Positions 8,774 through 17,499 of a stretch of 64,000 nucleotides of DNA are shown here, one piece after another. The position numbers and the translations under genes were made by a program. Each line of letters opens with the position of its first letter. Position 1 is the first letter of the stretch. Source of the DNA: Gemmata massiliana (lineage in GTDB: Bacteria > Planctomycetota > Planctomycetia > Gemmatales > Gemmataceae); assembly GCF_901538265.1 (NCBI RefSeq), contig NZ_LR593886.1, positions 2,836,843-2,900,842 on the forward strand, given 5' to 3'. Under the pieces are notes generated by a model. That model was not told the origin of the DNA. It worked only from the letters and a program-made list of their open reading frames with translations, and did no database searches.

Positions 8774-8960
8774 TTAGTTCTGGGTCGTGGTGTGGGTTGC
8801 GAATTGGCGGGGTGCGAGGTGACCGATGCCCGAATGCTTCCGCCCGAACCTATAGTACCTCACATATTCTGCGACGACCGTCCGGTCCGCCGCGGCACGG
8901 TCGTACTCGGCCACGTCGAGTTCCCGCTTGTTGGAAACCCCGAGATACCGCTGACGCTCG
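8774..8960 (-). pseudogene. Possible IS3-like transposase C-terminal scrap
   Basis: The minus strand ends with YVRYYRFGRKHSGIGHLAP followed by RQFATHT, resembling the end of rve-type integrase cores (YN..R.HS.LGY..P..F). Upstream sequence in the same frame is not convincing, so only a short remnant is claimed. Confidence 0.35.
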
Positions 8961-9446
8961 TCGGCATCGGGCGGGCGTTGCAGCAGTGGCTCCGGCCAGT
9001 AGCCAAAGCCCCGTTCCCGAACCGGGCCGGTTCGTGAGAACGCCTGTTCCCGTGGCTCGTCTGTCCTTGAGTGGCTGAGTGACTGCGGCCGCAGTTTGAT
9101 CGCTGGTACCTGGGTCCGGTTCGTAGGGGATTTTTCATGCACGGAATGTGCATGGAATAGTATGCAAAGTGTAATTTTTTGTGGGTTTTGTGCGATCGGT
9201 GCGAAGTCGCAAATTGTTCATCACAAGCAATTTACGTTATCACTCGCCTCTTGGTCTGGACCCCCGCGTTAAATTGAGAGCCGGTACGGGCGCGGGGTTC
9301 ACGTGAACCGCCCGCTCGCACGGCGTGGACATGATACGAATTGCGGGAACCGGCAGGGTAAGTGCCGTGCGACAAAGGTGATCGGGTTCGTAGGAGTCGC
9401 GCCGGACGTGTTGGCACACGACGCGGTTCCCTGCTGTGCCGTTGGG
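8961..9446. other. Intergenic, no gene recognised
   Basis: Only short overlapping frames occur. An AT-rich patch lies around 9,160-9,240. No repeat or RNA gene could be supported. Confidence 0.4.
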
Positions 9447-10052
9447 CTACGACTTGCCGAGCACCAGATCCAGCGCCCAGCAGCCCCGAACGTGCCGCCC
9501 GTTGCTGCGCAGGTGATTCAGCAGGTCGTCGGAGTTGCAACCGGCGTCTTGGAGTGCATCGGCGAGGACGGGAAGTCGGTCAAAGGCTTTCTCGGCGTAG
9601 ATGCCGGTGGCGAGGGCGAGGACATCAGAGGTGAGCCATTCGGGGGCAACGGCGACGGGGCGGAAGGGGTTACCGAACAGGTCACAGAGAACGGTCTGGG
9701 CTATCGGAAACGGCACCGGTGATATTGCTCCAGAGCGTTGTGCTTGAGAACTGTAGAGTTCGGCGTAGTGGACGGCACTGCGGGCCGCATGAAAGCCGTC
9801 GTAACGTGCCGCGGTACGGGGCGGCTTCTTGGTCCGCTGCCACGCTCGGAGCAAGTCTTCACGGGTACTCGAACCGTCCGCGTACATTTCTGCAATCTCG
9901 ACGGCCTCCCGGCACCAGCGGCCGAAGAATGGCAGCACCACTCGCCAACAGGCACAGGCCAGCAACCGCAATTGCCGGTCGCTTGCTCTAGCCCGCAGAA
10001 ACTCCAGCATCGGCATCGGATCAGTCGCCGTCAGCCACTCCGATTCCGTCAT
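9447..10052 (-). CDS. Repeated-family protein, copy 1 (DRAF/LR subtype)
   Basis: 201 residues from ATG 10052, chosen because the family start motif MTESEWL begins there. Conserved blocks in order: MTESEWLTATDPMPMLEFLR, a basic/cysteine block SDRQLRLLACACWR, EIAEMYADG, a variable middle, then GNPFRPV, W-TSDVLALA-GIY, LPVLADALQDAGC, DLLNHLR and HVRGCWALDLVLGK. This copy has the Ala-Leu form (CWALD) and LR in place of CRG, like copies 3 and 4. Function unknown. It is divergently arranged to copy 2. Soluble, no signal peptide. Confidence 0.85.
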   Translation of the reverse strand: MTESEWLTATDPMPMLEFLRARASDRQLRLLACACWRVVLPFFGRWCREAVEIAEMYADGSSTREDLLRAWQRTKKPPRTAARYDGFHAARSAVHYAELYSSQAQRSGAISPVPFPIAQTVLCDLFGNPFRPVAVAPEWLTSDVLALATGIYAEKAFDRLPVLADALQDAGCNSDDLLNHLRSNGRHVRGCWALDLVLGKS

Positions 10053-10269
10053 TTCGCCGCCCTCGGAACCGTGTGACAGCAATGGTACCCGGTTCACCGA
10101 AAGCCCGAAACGGCTTTGAAACCACAGGGAACACAAAGAGCTGTTCCCGCGCTTCTGTGGTCTGGTGACGGTGACGCCGGTGTTCTCGGACAAGAACTGT
10201 CTCGTCACAACCGTTGGCGAGCGCCAACACCGGGTATCATGGGGCGAAAGGCGGTTCCGAGGGGTTGCG

Positions 10270-11136
10270 ATGTTCGGGTGGCTTTTCCGCAGGACACTTA
10301 CCGAAGCCGAGGCCGTGGCGAGCGCTTCCCGATTTCTGGTTGGGAACGAATACCGGGTTGTGAGAACCGAGAGCGATGAGAGCGGGGATGCTATTCCGGT
10401 TCTCTTTGAACGTGCTTCGCTCTCTGGTGAACGGTGGTGTGTCAGTTTCCGTCGGGTTTTCCCGCCGGGGGTGCTTTCGAGCCGTTCAAATGTCGAGATT
10501 TGGGTTCACGCCGAAACCGGTAAAGCCGAGTTCCCCCACTACGACAGGTACGTCAAGCCGAGGGAACTCCCGAGGAGTGAGATCGAGTGGCAGGCGTGTA
10601 CCGATCCAGCCACGCTGCTGGAGGTTTTCGAGGAAAAGGCGAGTGACAGGAAGTTCCGACTGTTTGCGTGCGGTGCTTGCCGACATCACCCCGCAATTCG
10701 ACATGATCTACCGTTGCAAGGCGCTATCCAATCAATGGAGCATTTGGCCGACGGGGTGATCCAAGAAGCCGAGCGGCCGTGGTACAACGATTTCCAGCAC
10801 CACAGCCTGATCTGCCGTCTGGGGGGACCAAGTGGTGTGTCGGCAGCCTTTGAAACAATTGGCTACCTTTCTGGTTGTCCGCTCAGCGATTTATGTCGGT
10901 GCGTCTTTGGTAACCCCTTCCGCCCTGTGACCGGCGATCCCTCTTGGCTGACGTCCACTGTCCTTTCGCTCGCCAGCCAGATGTACGCGAGCCGGGACTT
11001 CTCCCCGATGCCGATCCTTGCGGACGCCCTTCAGGATGCGGGATGCGGCTCCGACGACATCCTGACGCACTGCCGGGGCGCCGGGCCGCACGTCCGGGGC
11101 TGCTGGGTCGTTGACTTGATCTTGGGGAAGAGTTGA
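10270..11136 (+). CDS. Repeated-family protein, copy 2, with extra N-terminal domain
   Basis: 288 residues from ATG 10270. The first ~95 residues (MFGWLFRRTLTEAEAVAS, later WCVSFRRVFPPGV and VEIWVHAETGKAEF) form a separate alpha/beta domain that looks like small PepSY/immunity-type folds but is not identified. The family body then starts internally at EWQACTDPATLLEVFEEKA, with SDRKFRLFACGACR, GNPFRPV, SQMYASRDF, MPILADALQDAGC and HVRGCWVVDLILGK. The usual MTEAEWL start has been replaced by the fusion junction. Evidence that the C-terminal module travels between N-terminal partners. Confidence 0.85.
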   Translation: MFGWLFRRTLTEAEAVASASRFLVGNEYRVVRTESDESGDAIPVLFERASLSGERWCVSFRRVFPPGVLSSRSNVEIWVHAETGKAEFPHYDRYVKPRELPRSEIEWQACTDPATLLEVFEEKASDRKFRLFACGACRHHPAIRHDLPLQGAIQSMEHLADGVIQEAERPWYNDFQHHSLICRLGGPSGVSAAFETIGYLSGCPLSDLCRCVFGNPFRPVTGDPSWLTSTVLSLASQMYASRDFSPMPILADALQDAGCGSDDILTHCRGAGPHVRGCWVVDLILGKS

Positions 11137-11143
11137 GCCGCGC

Positions 11144-11623
11144 TCACTCCGGTTGCTTCTTCCGCTCGTGGATGCGCTCGAGCAGGTTGTCCCAGGTGAC
11201 CGCGGAGCGCGGGGCCGGGGTGCGGGTGCTCGCGGAGAGCGGGTTCGGCTTGGCGTGCGGGGTGAAGATGCGCTCCTCGCCCATGCGGTCCCACATCATG
11301 CGCGCGAAGGGGGTCGGTTCGATCGGCTCGTCCAAGTGCCAGCGCCCGGTTTTGCTAGGTCGGACGAACTTTCCTGCTCTAAGCCGGCGCAGGGTGCGGT
11401 GCGATTCGCCCTCACGCGAAAACTGCGGGAACACCGCCCGCACCGTGAGCGCCACGCCCGTGTGGTTCATGATGACGCGCAGCACGTCCCGCTCTTCCTT
11501 CCGGAGCTGCTTCGCGAGGGCGCGCATCTCGGACAGGAGCCACCCGAAATTCGCTTTGAGATCCCGGGCCGTGCAGCGGATCATCACCGCATCGACGTCA
11601 ATGTCTACTTGCGACGCTTTCAT
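11144..11623 (-). CDS. Winged-helix-like protein, paralogue A
   Basis: 159 residues from ATG 11623. It aligns along its length with the neighbouring gene at 11965-12507: VDIDVDAVMIRCTARDL against IDLDLGSVTMSCSTDEI, ERDVLRVIMNHTGVALTVRAVFP, then HRTLRRLRAGKFVRP and PFARMMWDRMGEERIF. The ERDVLR/IM helix followed by RTLRRLRAGKFVRP looks like a winged-helix DNA-binding unit. No named family is recognised. Converges with copy 2 at only 7 bp. A transcriptional or toxin-regulatory role is conjecture. Confidence 0.7.
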   Translation of the reverse strand: MKASQVDIDVDAVMIRCTARDLKANFGWLLSEMRALAKQLRKEERDVLRVIMNHTGVALTVRAVFPQFSREGESHRTLRRLRAGKFVRPSKTGRWHLDEPIEPTPFARMMWDRMGEERIFTPHAKPNPLSASTRTPAPRSAVTWDNLLERIHERKKQPE

Positions 11624-11874
11624 CCGGTTCTCCGTGCCGGTGCCTGCTCGCGCGAACGCGCCGAGCGGGGCGAGTACGAATTCGTGTGATGGGCGTGGTG
11701 GCGATGGGCGTTGAGTGTGCCACACACCTTAGTTGAGGATTTGACGTGAAGCAAATACGTGCGCGGTGTGAACGTGCGGATTGAGAGTGCAAGTGCGGTC
11801 GCGCATGAATTCGACACCGACTTCGTGTCGGAGTAGAGGCGGGTGTTTGTCCGCTAAATACGCGCGTTTTTTAC

Positions 11875-11934
11875 TCGTGGCACGGCCCTCCGGCCTGTGG
11901 AAGTTTTCTCACGGGCCGGAGGGCCGTGCCACGA
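11875..11934. repeat. Large perfect hairpin A (about 20-bp stem)
   Basis: Arms at 11875-11895 and 11914-11934 are exact complements (CGTGGCACGGCCCTCCGGCC and its reverse complement), separated by 18 bases. A few more pairs (TGTG/CACG) can extend the stem inward. It lies between the two winged-helix-like paralogues, downstream of neither on the plus strand. Confidence 0.9.
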
Positions 11935-11964
11935 AATCAAGGGCTGCCCGTAACCGCGGCGAAC

Positions 11965-12507
11965 TCACCCCTTGGTGTCTTCGTCGTTCAAGAAGTCCAG
12001 CACGTCGCCCTCGTCCCACTGTGCGCCCGCGCGCTTGCCCTTCCGGGCGGGCGCCGGTTCCGGCTCGGACTCTTCGACCGGGTCGTCCGCACCGGGGAGC
12101 GCGAGGTCGACGTCGTCCTCGTCCAGCGCGGGCGGGTCGCCGAACACGCCCGCTTCGCCGAGCCGGTCCCACACGACGCGCGCGAACGGGCGGATCTCGA
12201 TGTGCTCGTGCGGATCCCAACAGTCCCGGCCCGCGGGTCGGATGAATTGCGCGGTGCGCAACTTGCGGAGCGTCGTGTGCGCTTCGGAACCCCGTGCGAA
12301 ATCCGGGAACACCTCGGCCACCGCGAGCGCCCCGCTGTCGTGCGCCATGATCTGCCGGAGCACGTCCCGTTCGTCCGGGCGGATGAACGGGGCCGCGGAC
12401 CGCATTTCGCGGAGCAGGCCCGCGAGCACGGTCGCGATCTCGTCGGTCGAGCAGCTCATCGTGACCGAGCCCAGGTCGAGGTCGATTTCGGATTGGGTCA
12501 GATTCAT
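11965..12507 (-). CDS. Winged-helix-like protein, paralogue B, with acidic tail
   Basis: 180 residues from ATG 12507, preceded by GGGAGGACC. Core as in paralogue A: IDLDLGSVTMSCST, ERDVLRQIMAHDSGALAVAE, HTTLRKLRTAQFIRP, PFARVVWDRLGEAGVF. The C-terminal ~60 residues are acidic (ALDEDDVDLALPGADDPVEE) followed by a basic patch (RKGKRAG), unlike paralogue A. Tandem duplication with tail divergence is evident; function unknown. Confidence 0.75.
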   Translation of the reverse strand: MNLTQSEIDLDLGSVTMSCSTDEIATVLAGLLREMRSAAPFIRPDERDVLRQIMAHDSGALAVAEVFPDFARGSEAHTTLRKLRTAQFIRPAGRDCWDPHEHIEIRPFARVVWDRLGEAGVFGDPPALDEDDVDLALPGADDPVEESEPEPAPARKGKRAGAQWDEGDVLDFLNDEDTKG

Positions 12508-12758
12508 CCGGTCCTCCCAGTGTCGCTGGACCCGCGGAACGCACGACCGAACGCGGTCGCGCTCGCGAGTTGGTGAATGGAGTGGCGACGGGGGCGAGTG
12601 CGGGGCGAAAGATGGGCGGAGCGACGGGCAACGTAGCGATGGGCGAGTTAATATTAGTCTAACCAAAAGGCGGGGCCGACGCAAGTGCTTACCCGCGAAG
12701 CGTGTGAATCCGCTCCGCGGTCACCGAACGGTTTATCGGGAAGGGCTGCGATTACGAG

Positions 12759-14246
12759 TTATTCCTTCCACCCGCTCGTTTGTCCAACGACCTTCCACTG
12801 TTTGTCGACTTTACGGTACAGCACGCTGTAACCGTGGCCGAACCCTCTGGGATTGACATCTCGGAACCCGAATTCGACTGTGGCGAATCCGTGCGGGTGG
12901 AACGTGTGCGCGACCCGGATGCGCCATTTGCCGTCGTCCGATAAGTCCGCTTTGGGGCCGAACCGTGCTGCGTCGTCCACGTTCTTGAAAAACTCCTCTT
13001 CGGCCGCGGTTTGTTCTTTCGCGGTGAGTTTCCTTTCTTTCTGGTTGCGGAGCAGGCCGTCGATCACGCCGGCTGCGAAATCAGCGCCGCGTGGTTCGGC
13101 GTCGTACAGTTTGAGGAAAATGTCGAGGTGCTTTGGTTCTTTCGTGGACGTCCAGAATTCGAGGCACCGCGCTTTTGCTTCGCCGTCTTTTGCTCCGGTG
13201 TAAAGCGCCGACAGTGCCTCGTCGGTTCCGATCTTGTCGAGCGCCCGCACGGCCGCGCGGTGGAGGTCGCCGTCCGGGTGCCCGTCGGCGCCGAACCCCG
13301 CATCTTTCCTGGCGAGCACCTTTACCAAGGCGGGTATGGCTTTCGGGTCCGCGAAATCGCCCATTGCGGTCACGGCGGCCTTGCGCACCAGGATCGAGGG
13401 ATCGTCCGCGATCATTTTCAGAACGGCGTCGAACGAAGCCTTGTCCTTCTTGCGCCCGAGCGCTTCCACGGCGATCGTGCGGACGTCCGCGACTGCCCCG
13501 CGTGTTGTCGCCGGGTGAAACTGCCCCTGATCGTCGGTCGGCAGGTAATCGAGGCACTTCCGTAAGCGGGCGAGCGATTTTTCGTCGCCGAGCTTGGCGA
13601 AGAACTTGGCCGGATCGACGGGAACATACGACACGCCGCGCCTGTCGAGCTGTCGGCCCATGAACTCCGTCGCCCGCGGATCAGCGAACTCCGCAATGGC
13701 AGCGGCCGCGAAGTATTCGTTTTCCGGGCTGAGCTTTCCGCTTTCGACTGATTCCAGGATCACCGGAACGGAATCCTTTCCCGCGATCGCGGCCAGCGGG
13801 CGAAACGCGAGCAACGTTCGGTCCTTGATCTTGGCCGTGAACAGCGGGATCGCGGCCTTGGCTTTCGGTCCGAGATCGGCGAGACCGGCGCACGCATTAC
13901 GCCGCACCACGGGCGACGGGTCGTCAAGGGCCTTGATGAGTACAGGGACGGCCGCCTCGTGACGAACCGCGGCGAGGGCGTCCGCGACGTACTCGCGGAC
14001 GTAGTCGCTCTTGTGGGTCATGGATTCGGCCAGATCGGAAACGACCTCCTTCGCCGAAAGCGTGCCGATGCCGCGATAGTGAATCGCGTCCCAGAGCCCG
14101 TGCGCGGCTTTCTTTTGGTCCTCTTCTTGCCCGCTTTTCAGAGTGCCGAGGAGCTGATGGATTCGTTGCTCTTGGGTCGGCTCGTTCGATTTGCCGTGTT
14201 GCGCGGTAGTGACGACCGCGACGCCGCACAACAAGACGTGGTACAC
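12759..14246 (-). CDS. Secreted HEAT-repeat protein
   Basis: 495 residues from GTG 14246 with GGAGGGC upstream. An N-terminal hydrophobic stretch (VLLCGVAVVTTAQ) looks like a signal peptide. Residues ~50-400 contain at least six HEAT/PBS-lyase-type repeats (YVADALAAVRHEAAVPVLI, PVVRRNACAGLADLGPKAK, AAVTAMGDFADPKAIPALV, AAVRALDKIG). The C-terminal ~90 residues (WRIRVAHTFHPHGFATVEF, YSVLYRKVDKQWKVVGQ) form a small beta-rich domain. HEAT arrays are protein-binding scaffolds; a specific partner is not evident. It is separated from copy 3 by about 120 bp on the same strand. Confidence 0.8.
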   Translation of the reverse strand: MYHVLLCGVAVVTTAQHGKSNEPTQEQRIHQLLGTLKSGQEEDQKKAAHGLWDAIHYRGIGTLSAKEVVSDLAESMTHKSDYVREYVADALAAVRHEAAVPVLIKALDDPSPVVRRNACAGLADLGPKAKAAIPLFTAKIKDRTLLAFRPLAAIAGKDSVPVILESVESGKLSPENEYFAAAAIAEFADPRATEFMGRQLDRRGVSYVPVDPAKFFAKLGDEKSLARLRKCLDYLPTDDQGQFHPATTRGAVADVRTIAVEALGRKKDKASFDAVLKMIADDPSILVRKAAVTAMGDFADPKAIPALVKVLARKDAGFGADGHPDGDLHRAAVRALDKIGTDEALSALYTGAKDGEAKARCLEFWTSTKEPKHLDIFLKLYDAEPRGADFAAGVIDGLLRNQKERKLTAKEQTAAEEEFFKNVDDAARFGPKADLSDDGKWRIRVAHTFHPHGFATVEFGFRDVNPRGFGHGYSVLYRKVDKQWKVVGQTSGWKE

Positions 14247-14365
14247 GACGTTGCCCTCCGGACCCGAGAGTTGGTGACGGGCATTATGGACTAATGTGCG
14301 GGCGCGTTCCAGTGCGACGCACTGTCGGACGGTAACACGTTACATTCGGTGAGTCGACCGCCGGT

Positions 14366-15139
14366 TCATTCCTTACCGAGCACCAGATCGAGCGCCCAGC
14401 ACCCGAGGACGTGTGAAATCGGAGGTGGGTCGGATGCGCTGTCGATGTTCTCGCGGGGCACGAGGGCCGGGTCGCGTAGGTGATTCAGCAGGTCGTCGTT
14501 ATTGCACCCCGCGTCCTGGAGGGCGTCCGCGAGGATCGGCATCCGGTCGAACGCACGGTCGGTGTAAATGCCGTCTGCGAGGAGCATTACGTCCGACGTG
14601 CGCCACGCGGGGTTGAACGCGACCGGGCGGAACGGGTTGCCGAAGATTTCGCGCACGAGAGCGGCCTGGGCCGCTGTTTCGTCGGCCTTATATTCGTGCC
14701 CCTCATCGTCGAGGGCGTGAATGCTGTTAATCATCTCGTGGAGGTAGGCTTGGGCCGCGTAGTTAGCAGCTCTGGTCGCGAACGAGTCGGGCGGTTGGTC
14801 CGCACCCGGGATCGTTGCCGCATGTTCGCACGCGCTCGCGTGGACGTGAGCGATGTACGGTTCCAGCCCGTTGTGCTGGCGGAAATCGGTGTAGAGGTCG
14901 CCGACCGTCGTTGCGGCTTCTTTGCGGGCGGCTTCCAGTTTCTTGTCGGTGGTCAGCCCGTCGGCGTACAGTTCCGCGACCTCGACGGCGGTCGCCGCGT
15001 GGGTGTCTTCCACCCAGTGCCAGTGCCGCCGACAGCACGCGCACGCGAATAGCCGGCGCTTCCGGTTCCCGGTCCGGCTGTCGAGCAGCGCGAGCAACTG
15101 CCGGGGATCGGTTCCGCGAACCCAATCGGCTTCGGTCAT
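14366..15139 (-). CDS. Repeated-family protein, copy 3 (DRAF/LR subtype)
   Basis: 257 residues from ATG 15139 at MTEADWV. Blocks: NRKRRLFACACCRRHWHW, VEVAELYADGLTT, a ~90-residue variable middle rich in His and Ala, then GNPFRPVAFNPAWRTSDVM, IYTDRAFDRMPILADALQDA and CWALDLVLGK. A 14-residue insertion (NIDSASDPPPISHV region) sits between NHLRDP and GCWALD where other copies have only GPHVR. It starts 20 bp after copy 4 ends, so it is probably the last gene of the operon beginning at 18461. Confidence 0.85.
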   Translation of the reverse strand: MTEADWVRGTDPRQLLALLDSRTGNRKRRLFACACCRRHWHWVEDTHAATAVEVAELYADGLTTDKKLEAARKEAATTVGDLYTDFRQHNGLEPYIAHVHASACEHAATIPGADQPPDSFATRAANYAAQAYLHEMINSIHALDDEGHEYKADETAAQAALVREIFGNPFRPVAFNPAWRTSDVMLLADGIYTDRAFDRMPILADALQDAGCNNDDLLNHLRDPALVPRENIDSASDPPPISHVLGCWALDLVLGKE

Positions 15140-15159
15140 CGTCTTTCGCGCGGCCACGA

Positions 15160-15876
15160 TCACTCCTTGCCGAGTATCAAGTCGAGCGCCCAGCACCCGC
15201 GCACGTGTGTCGCGCTCGGGTCGCGAAGGTGACTGAGGACGTCATCATTATCGCACCCGGCTTCCTGAAGTGCGTCGGCCAGAATGGGCATTCGGTCGAA
15301 CGCGAGATCGGTATTAATGCCGCGTGCAAGCGCGAGCACGTCCGACGTGCGCCACGCGGGGGCGAACGGAACTTCCCCGTCGTGACCGTAACCCACGCTG
15401 TCCCACTCCGTACCCGGGATCAGGTGCTGGAGCCACTGCGGACTTGTGACGGCGATCACGCACGTGGCCGAGGGGCGCTCCTTGGTGTGCCACAAATTCG
15501 GGTCCGCGTCCCACCTCTCGTCGGCGATATTGGCCCACATTTCGTCGCAGTGCTGGTGGTCCACCATACCGACGCACGAAATGAATCGCCCGACGTTGGC
15601 CCGGTTCCAGTGTTCGTCGACCAAATCGCGGCCGGCCAGTTCTTTCCAGAGCGGCGAGGATCGCGTCATTCTTTCGACGCGCGCTCGCGGGATTCTGCGA
15701 CCGCTGGGTGCGCGGCCGGTCCGGTCCGGTGTCAGTGATTCCCAAAGAAAGTGGAGCGCCAGCGTTCGGGAGGGTATGAGGTACCATTGCCACTGTGAGC
15801 CGTAAACGTGATCGATATGGCACGTGAGGACCGGCCCGTTAATCGATTCCACGCGCACGCGGTTGATCGTCGTCAT
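15160..15876 (-). CDS. Repeated-family protein, copy 4: C-terminal module on an unrelated N-terminus
   Basis: 238 residues from ATG 15876 (MTTINRVRVESINGPVLTC). The first ~165 residues share nothing with the usual MTEAEWL/RKLRLFACACCR part. They contain YGSQWQWYLIPSRTLALHF and a His/Trp-rich segment (GMVDHQHCDEMWANIADERW). The C-terminus is the standard module: FAPAWRTSDVLALARGI, DRMPILADALQEAGC, HVRGCWALDLILGK. The GNPFRPV lead-in is lost. It starts 14 bp after the flavin monooxygenase gene, so the two are likely co-transcribed. Confidence 0.8.
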   Translation of the reverse strand: MTTINRVRVESINGPVLTCHIDHVYGSQWQWYLIPSRTLALHFLWESLTPDRTGRAPSGRRIPRARVERMTRSSPLWKELAGRDLVDEHWNRANVGRFISCVGMVDHQHCDEMWANIADERWDADPNLWHTKERPSATCVIAVTSPQWLQHLIPGTEWDSVGYGHDGEVPFAPAWRTSDVLALARGINTDLAFDRMPILADALQEAGCDNDDVLSHLRDPSATHVRGCWALDLILGKE

Positions 15877-15890
15877 GGCTGGCTCTTGTG

Positions 15891-16919
15891 TTACCGGCTC
15901 GGTCGAATTACCTCCTCCGCGAAGCGCTCCATTTCCTCCAATTGCGGGCTGCATTGCAAGAGCAGTAGGTTCACGCCCGCGGCCTCGAACGCCTTCACGC
16001 GGTCGAGGACTTGCTGTGGGGTGCCGATGAGCCCGCTGCGGAGCCCGCGGTTGGACACGGAGTAGTCTTCGAGCGACACGCGCTGTTCGAGCTGCGTGCC
16101 CGCGAGCCACTGCTGGTAGTTGTGGTACCCCGCGGCCGATTGCTTCACGTCCGTGATGCGGGTCAGCTCGTTCTTCGCTTCGGCCTCGGTGCCCCGCACG
16201 ATGCTGTACCCGGCCACGCCATAAATCATCGGCCCCAGACCGAGCCCCTCGCGGCGCCGGCGCATGTCCGCGATCTTCTCGGCGATGCGCTCGGGCGGGT
16301 CGCCGTGCATCACGTAGGCGTCGCAGGTTTTTGCGATCAGGTTCTTCGCGGTTTCCGACTCGCCGCCGGCGTAAATCACCGGGCGCGGCTTGCTCGCGGG
16401 CTTCGGCTGGAGCACGTTGTCCTGCACGCGGTAATACTTCCCCTCGAAGCTGAAGTGGTCCTGCTTCCACACGCCGTCGAGCACGGAGAGCCATTCGGCG
16501 GTCCGGGCGTAGCGGTCGTCGTGCTGCTCGAAGTGGACGCCGTACTTGGTGGCCTCGTCCTTCCACCAGCTCGAAACGACGTTCAGCGACAGGCGCCCGC
16601 CCCCGCCGATGTGATCAATGTTCGCGGCCTGTTTCGCCAGGAGCGCGGGGCTGTGGAACGTGGGGCGCACCGCGACCATCAGTTCCAGCTTGGACGTGAC
16701 CGCGGTGAGCGCCGCGGCCGTGCTCCACGCATCGAGGGACGGGGCCTCTTCGCCCTTGATGTCGTTGAGGTTCAGTTCCGCGACGAGCGAGAGGTCGAAC
16801 CCGATCTGCTCGCTGCGGATCGCGAGCCGCTTGCTGTACTCCCACGTGGGCGCCATGTTCTCGTCGCCGACGTTGCGCAGCCACCCACCGAACACGGGCA
16901 TCCAATAACCGTAGCGCAT
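15891..16919 (-). CDS. SfnG-like FMNH2-dependent (LLM-class) monooxygenase
   Basis: 342 residues from ATG 16919. MRYGYWMPVFGGWLRNV is characteristic of the SfnG (dimethylsulfone monooxygenase) branch of bacterial luciferase-like flavoproteins. Also seen: FDLSLVAELNLND, ANIDHIGGGGRLSLNVVSSW and GLIGTPQQVLDRV. Enzymes of this type use reduced FMN and oxygen to cleave C-S bonds in sulfones or alkanesulfonates, releasing sulfite or sulfinate for sulfur supply. No flavin reductase gene is adjacent. It is third in a tight operon (1-bp gap to the upstream gene). Substrate is inferred from family only. Confidence 0.8.
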   Translation of the reverse strand: MRYGYWMPVFGGWLRNVGDENMAPTWEYSKRLAIRSEQIGFDLSLVAELNLNDIKGEEAPSLDAWSTAAALTAVTSKLELMVAVRPTFHSPALLAKQAANIDHIGGGGRLSLNVVSSWWKDEATKYGVHFEQHDDRYARTAEWLSVLDGVWKQDHFSFEGKYYRVQDNVLQPKPASKPRPVIYAGGESETAKNLIAKTCDAYVMHGDPPERIAEKIADMRRRREGLGLGPMIYGVAGYSIVRGTEAEAKNELTRITDVKQSAAGYHNYQQWLAGTQLEQRVSLEDYSVSNRGLRSGLIGTPQQVLDRVKAFEAAGVNLLLLQCSPQLEEMERFAEEVIRPSR

Positions 16920-16920
16920 T

Positions 16921-17499
16921 TCAAGCTCCTTGGGCGGAAGGCATTTCCGCCACGATTCGTCCCGTCTCGATATCGATGCGATATGTCGTCTTGTAGAAGT
17001 CGGTCGCCTCGATGACTTCCCCGTGAATGGCAAACCCTTCCGAGAAGATGTCCCGTCCCGATGTTTGCCACGTAACCTTGCCATTAAGGTCGAAACGAGC
17101 GATTTCCAACTCGCCGTGCGAGATAAAACATTGGAATTCGGGCAGGTAGTGAACGCCGAAACAGGTTAAGGAATCGACCCGTGAACGCCACACGAGATCG
17201 AGCCCCGGCACCGAGAGGGCGCACACCGAGTCGCCCACCGCAACGTAGCACCTGCCGCCGATACACACGGCCGAGTGAGCGTGAACCCCGCTCGTCCCGC
17301 CCCCACCTATCAGCAGGCAAGCCTGAACGTCTTGTCCGTCCTCGATCACGGTGACGCGGTGACAACTGCTGGCCTGATACTTCTCGCCGTCGAGGTAGTG
17401 CGCAGTCGAGTAATCGGCGGGGGTAGTGCTCCGGTCGGCGTCGGAAACAACAACGCGATACGTGCCGCAGGTCAGATCAAGTTGGCGGGGCGGACTCAC
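16921..17499 (-). CDS. Conserved hypothetical, beta-rich protein in the ATP-grasp operon
   Basis: 192 residues from a GTG at 17499 that overlaps the stop of the ATP-grasp gene, indicating translational coupling. Visible are repeated beta-strand-like units (HSAVCIGGRCYVAVGDSVCA, FDLNGKVTWQTSG, YRIDIETGRIV) reminiscent of a partial beta-propeller. No signal peptide, no recognised catalytic motif. I do not know the family. Confidence 0.7.
   Translation of the reverse strand: MSPPRQLDLTCGTYRVVVSDADRSTTPADYSTAHYLDGEKYQASSCHRVTVIEDGQDVQACLLIGGGGTSGVHAHSAVCIGGRCYVAVGDSVCALSVPGLDLVWRSRVDSLTCFGVHYLPEFQCFISHGELEIARFDLNGKVTWQTSGRDIFSEGFAIHGEVIEATDFYKTTYRIDIETGRIVAEMPSAQGA

Noticed and set aside
16011-17015. 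Plus-strand frame of 334 codons opposite the monooxygenase
   Set aside because: Shadow of the SfnG-like gene, composition-driven.
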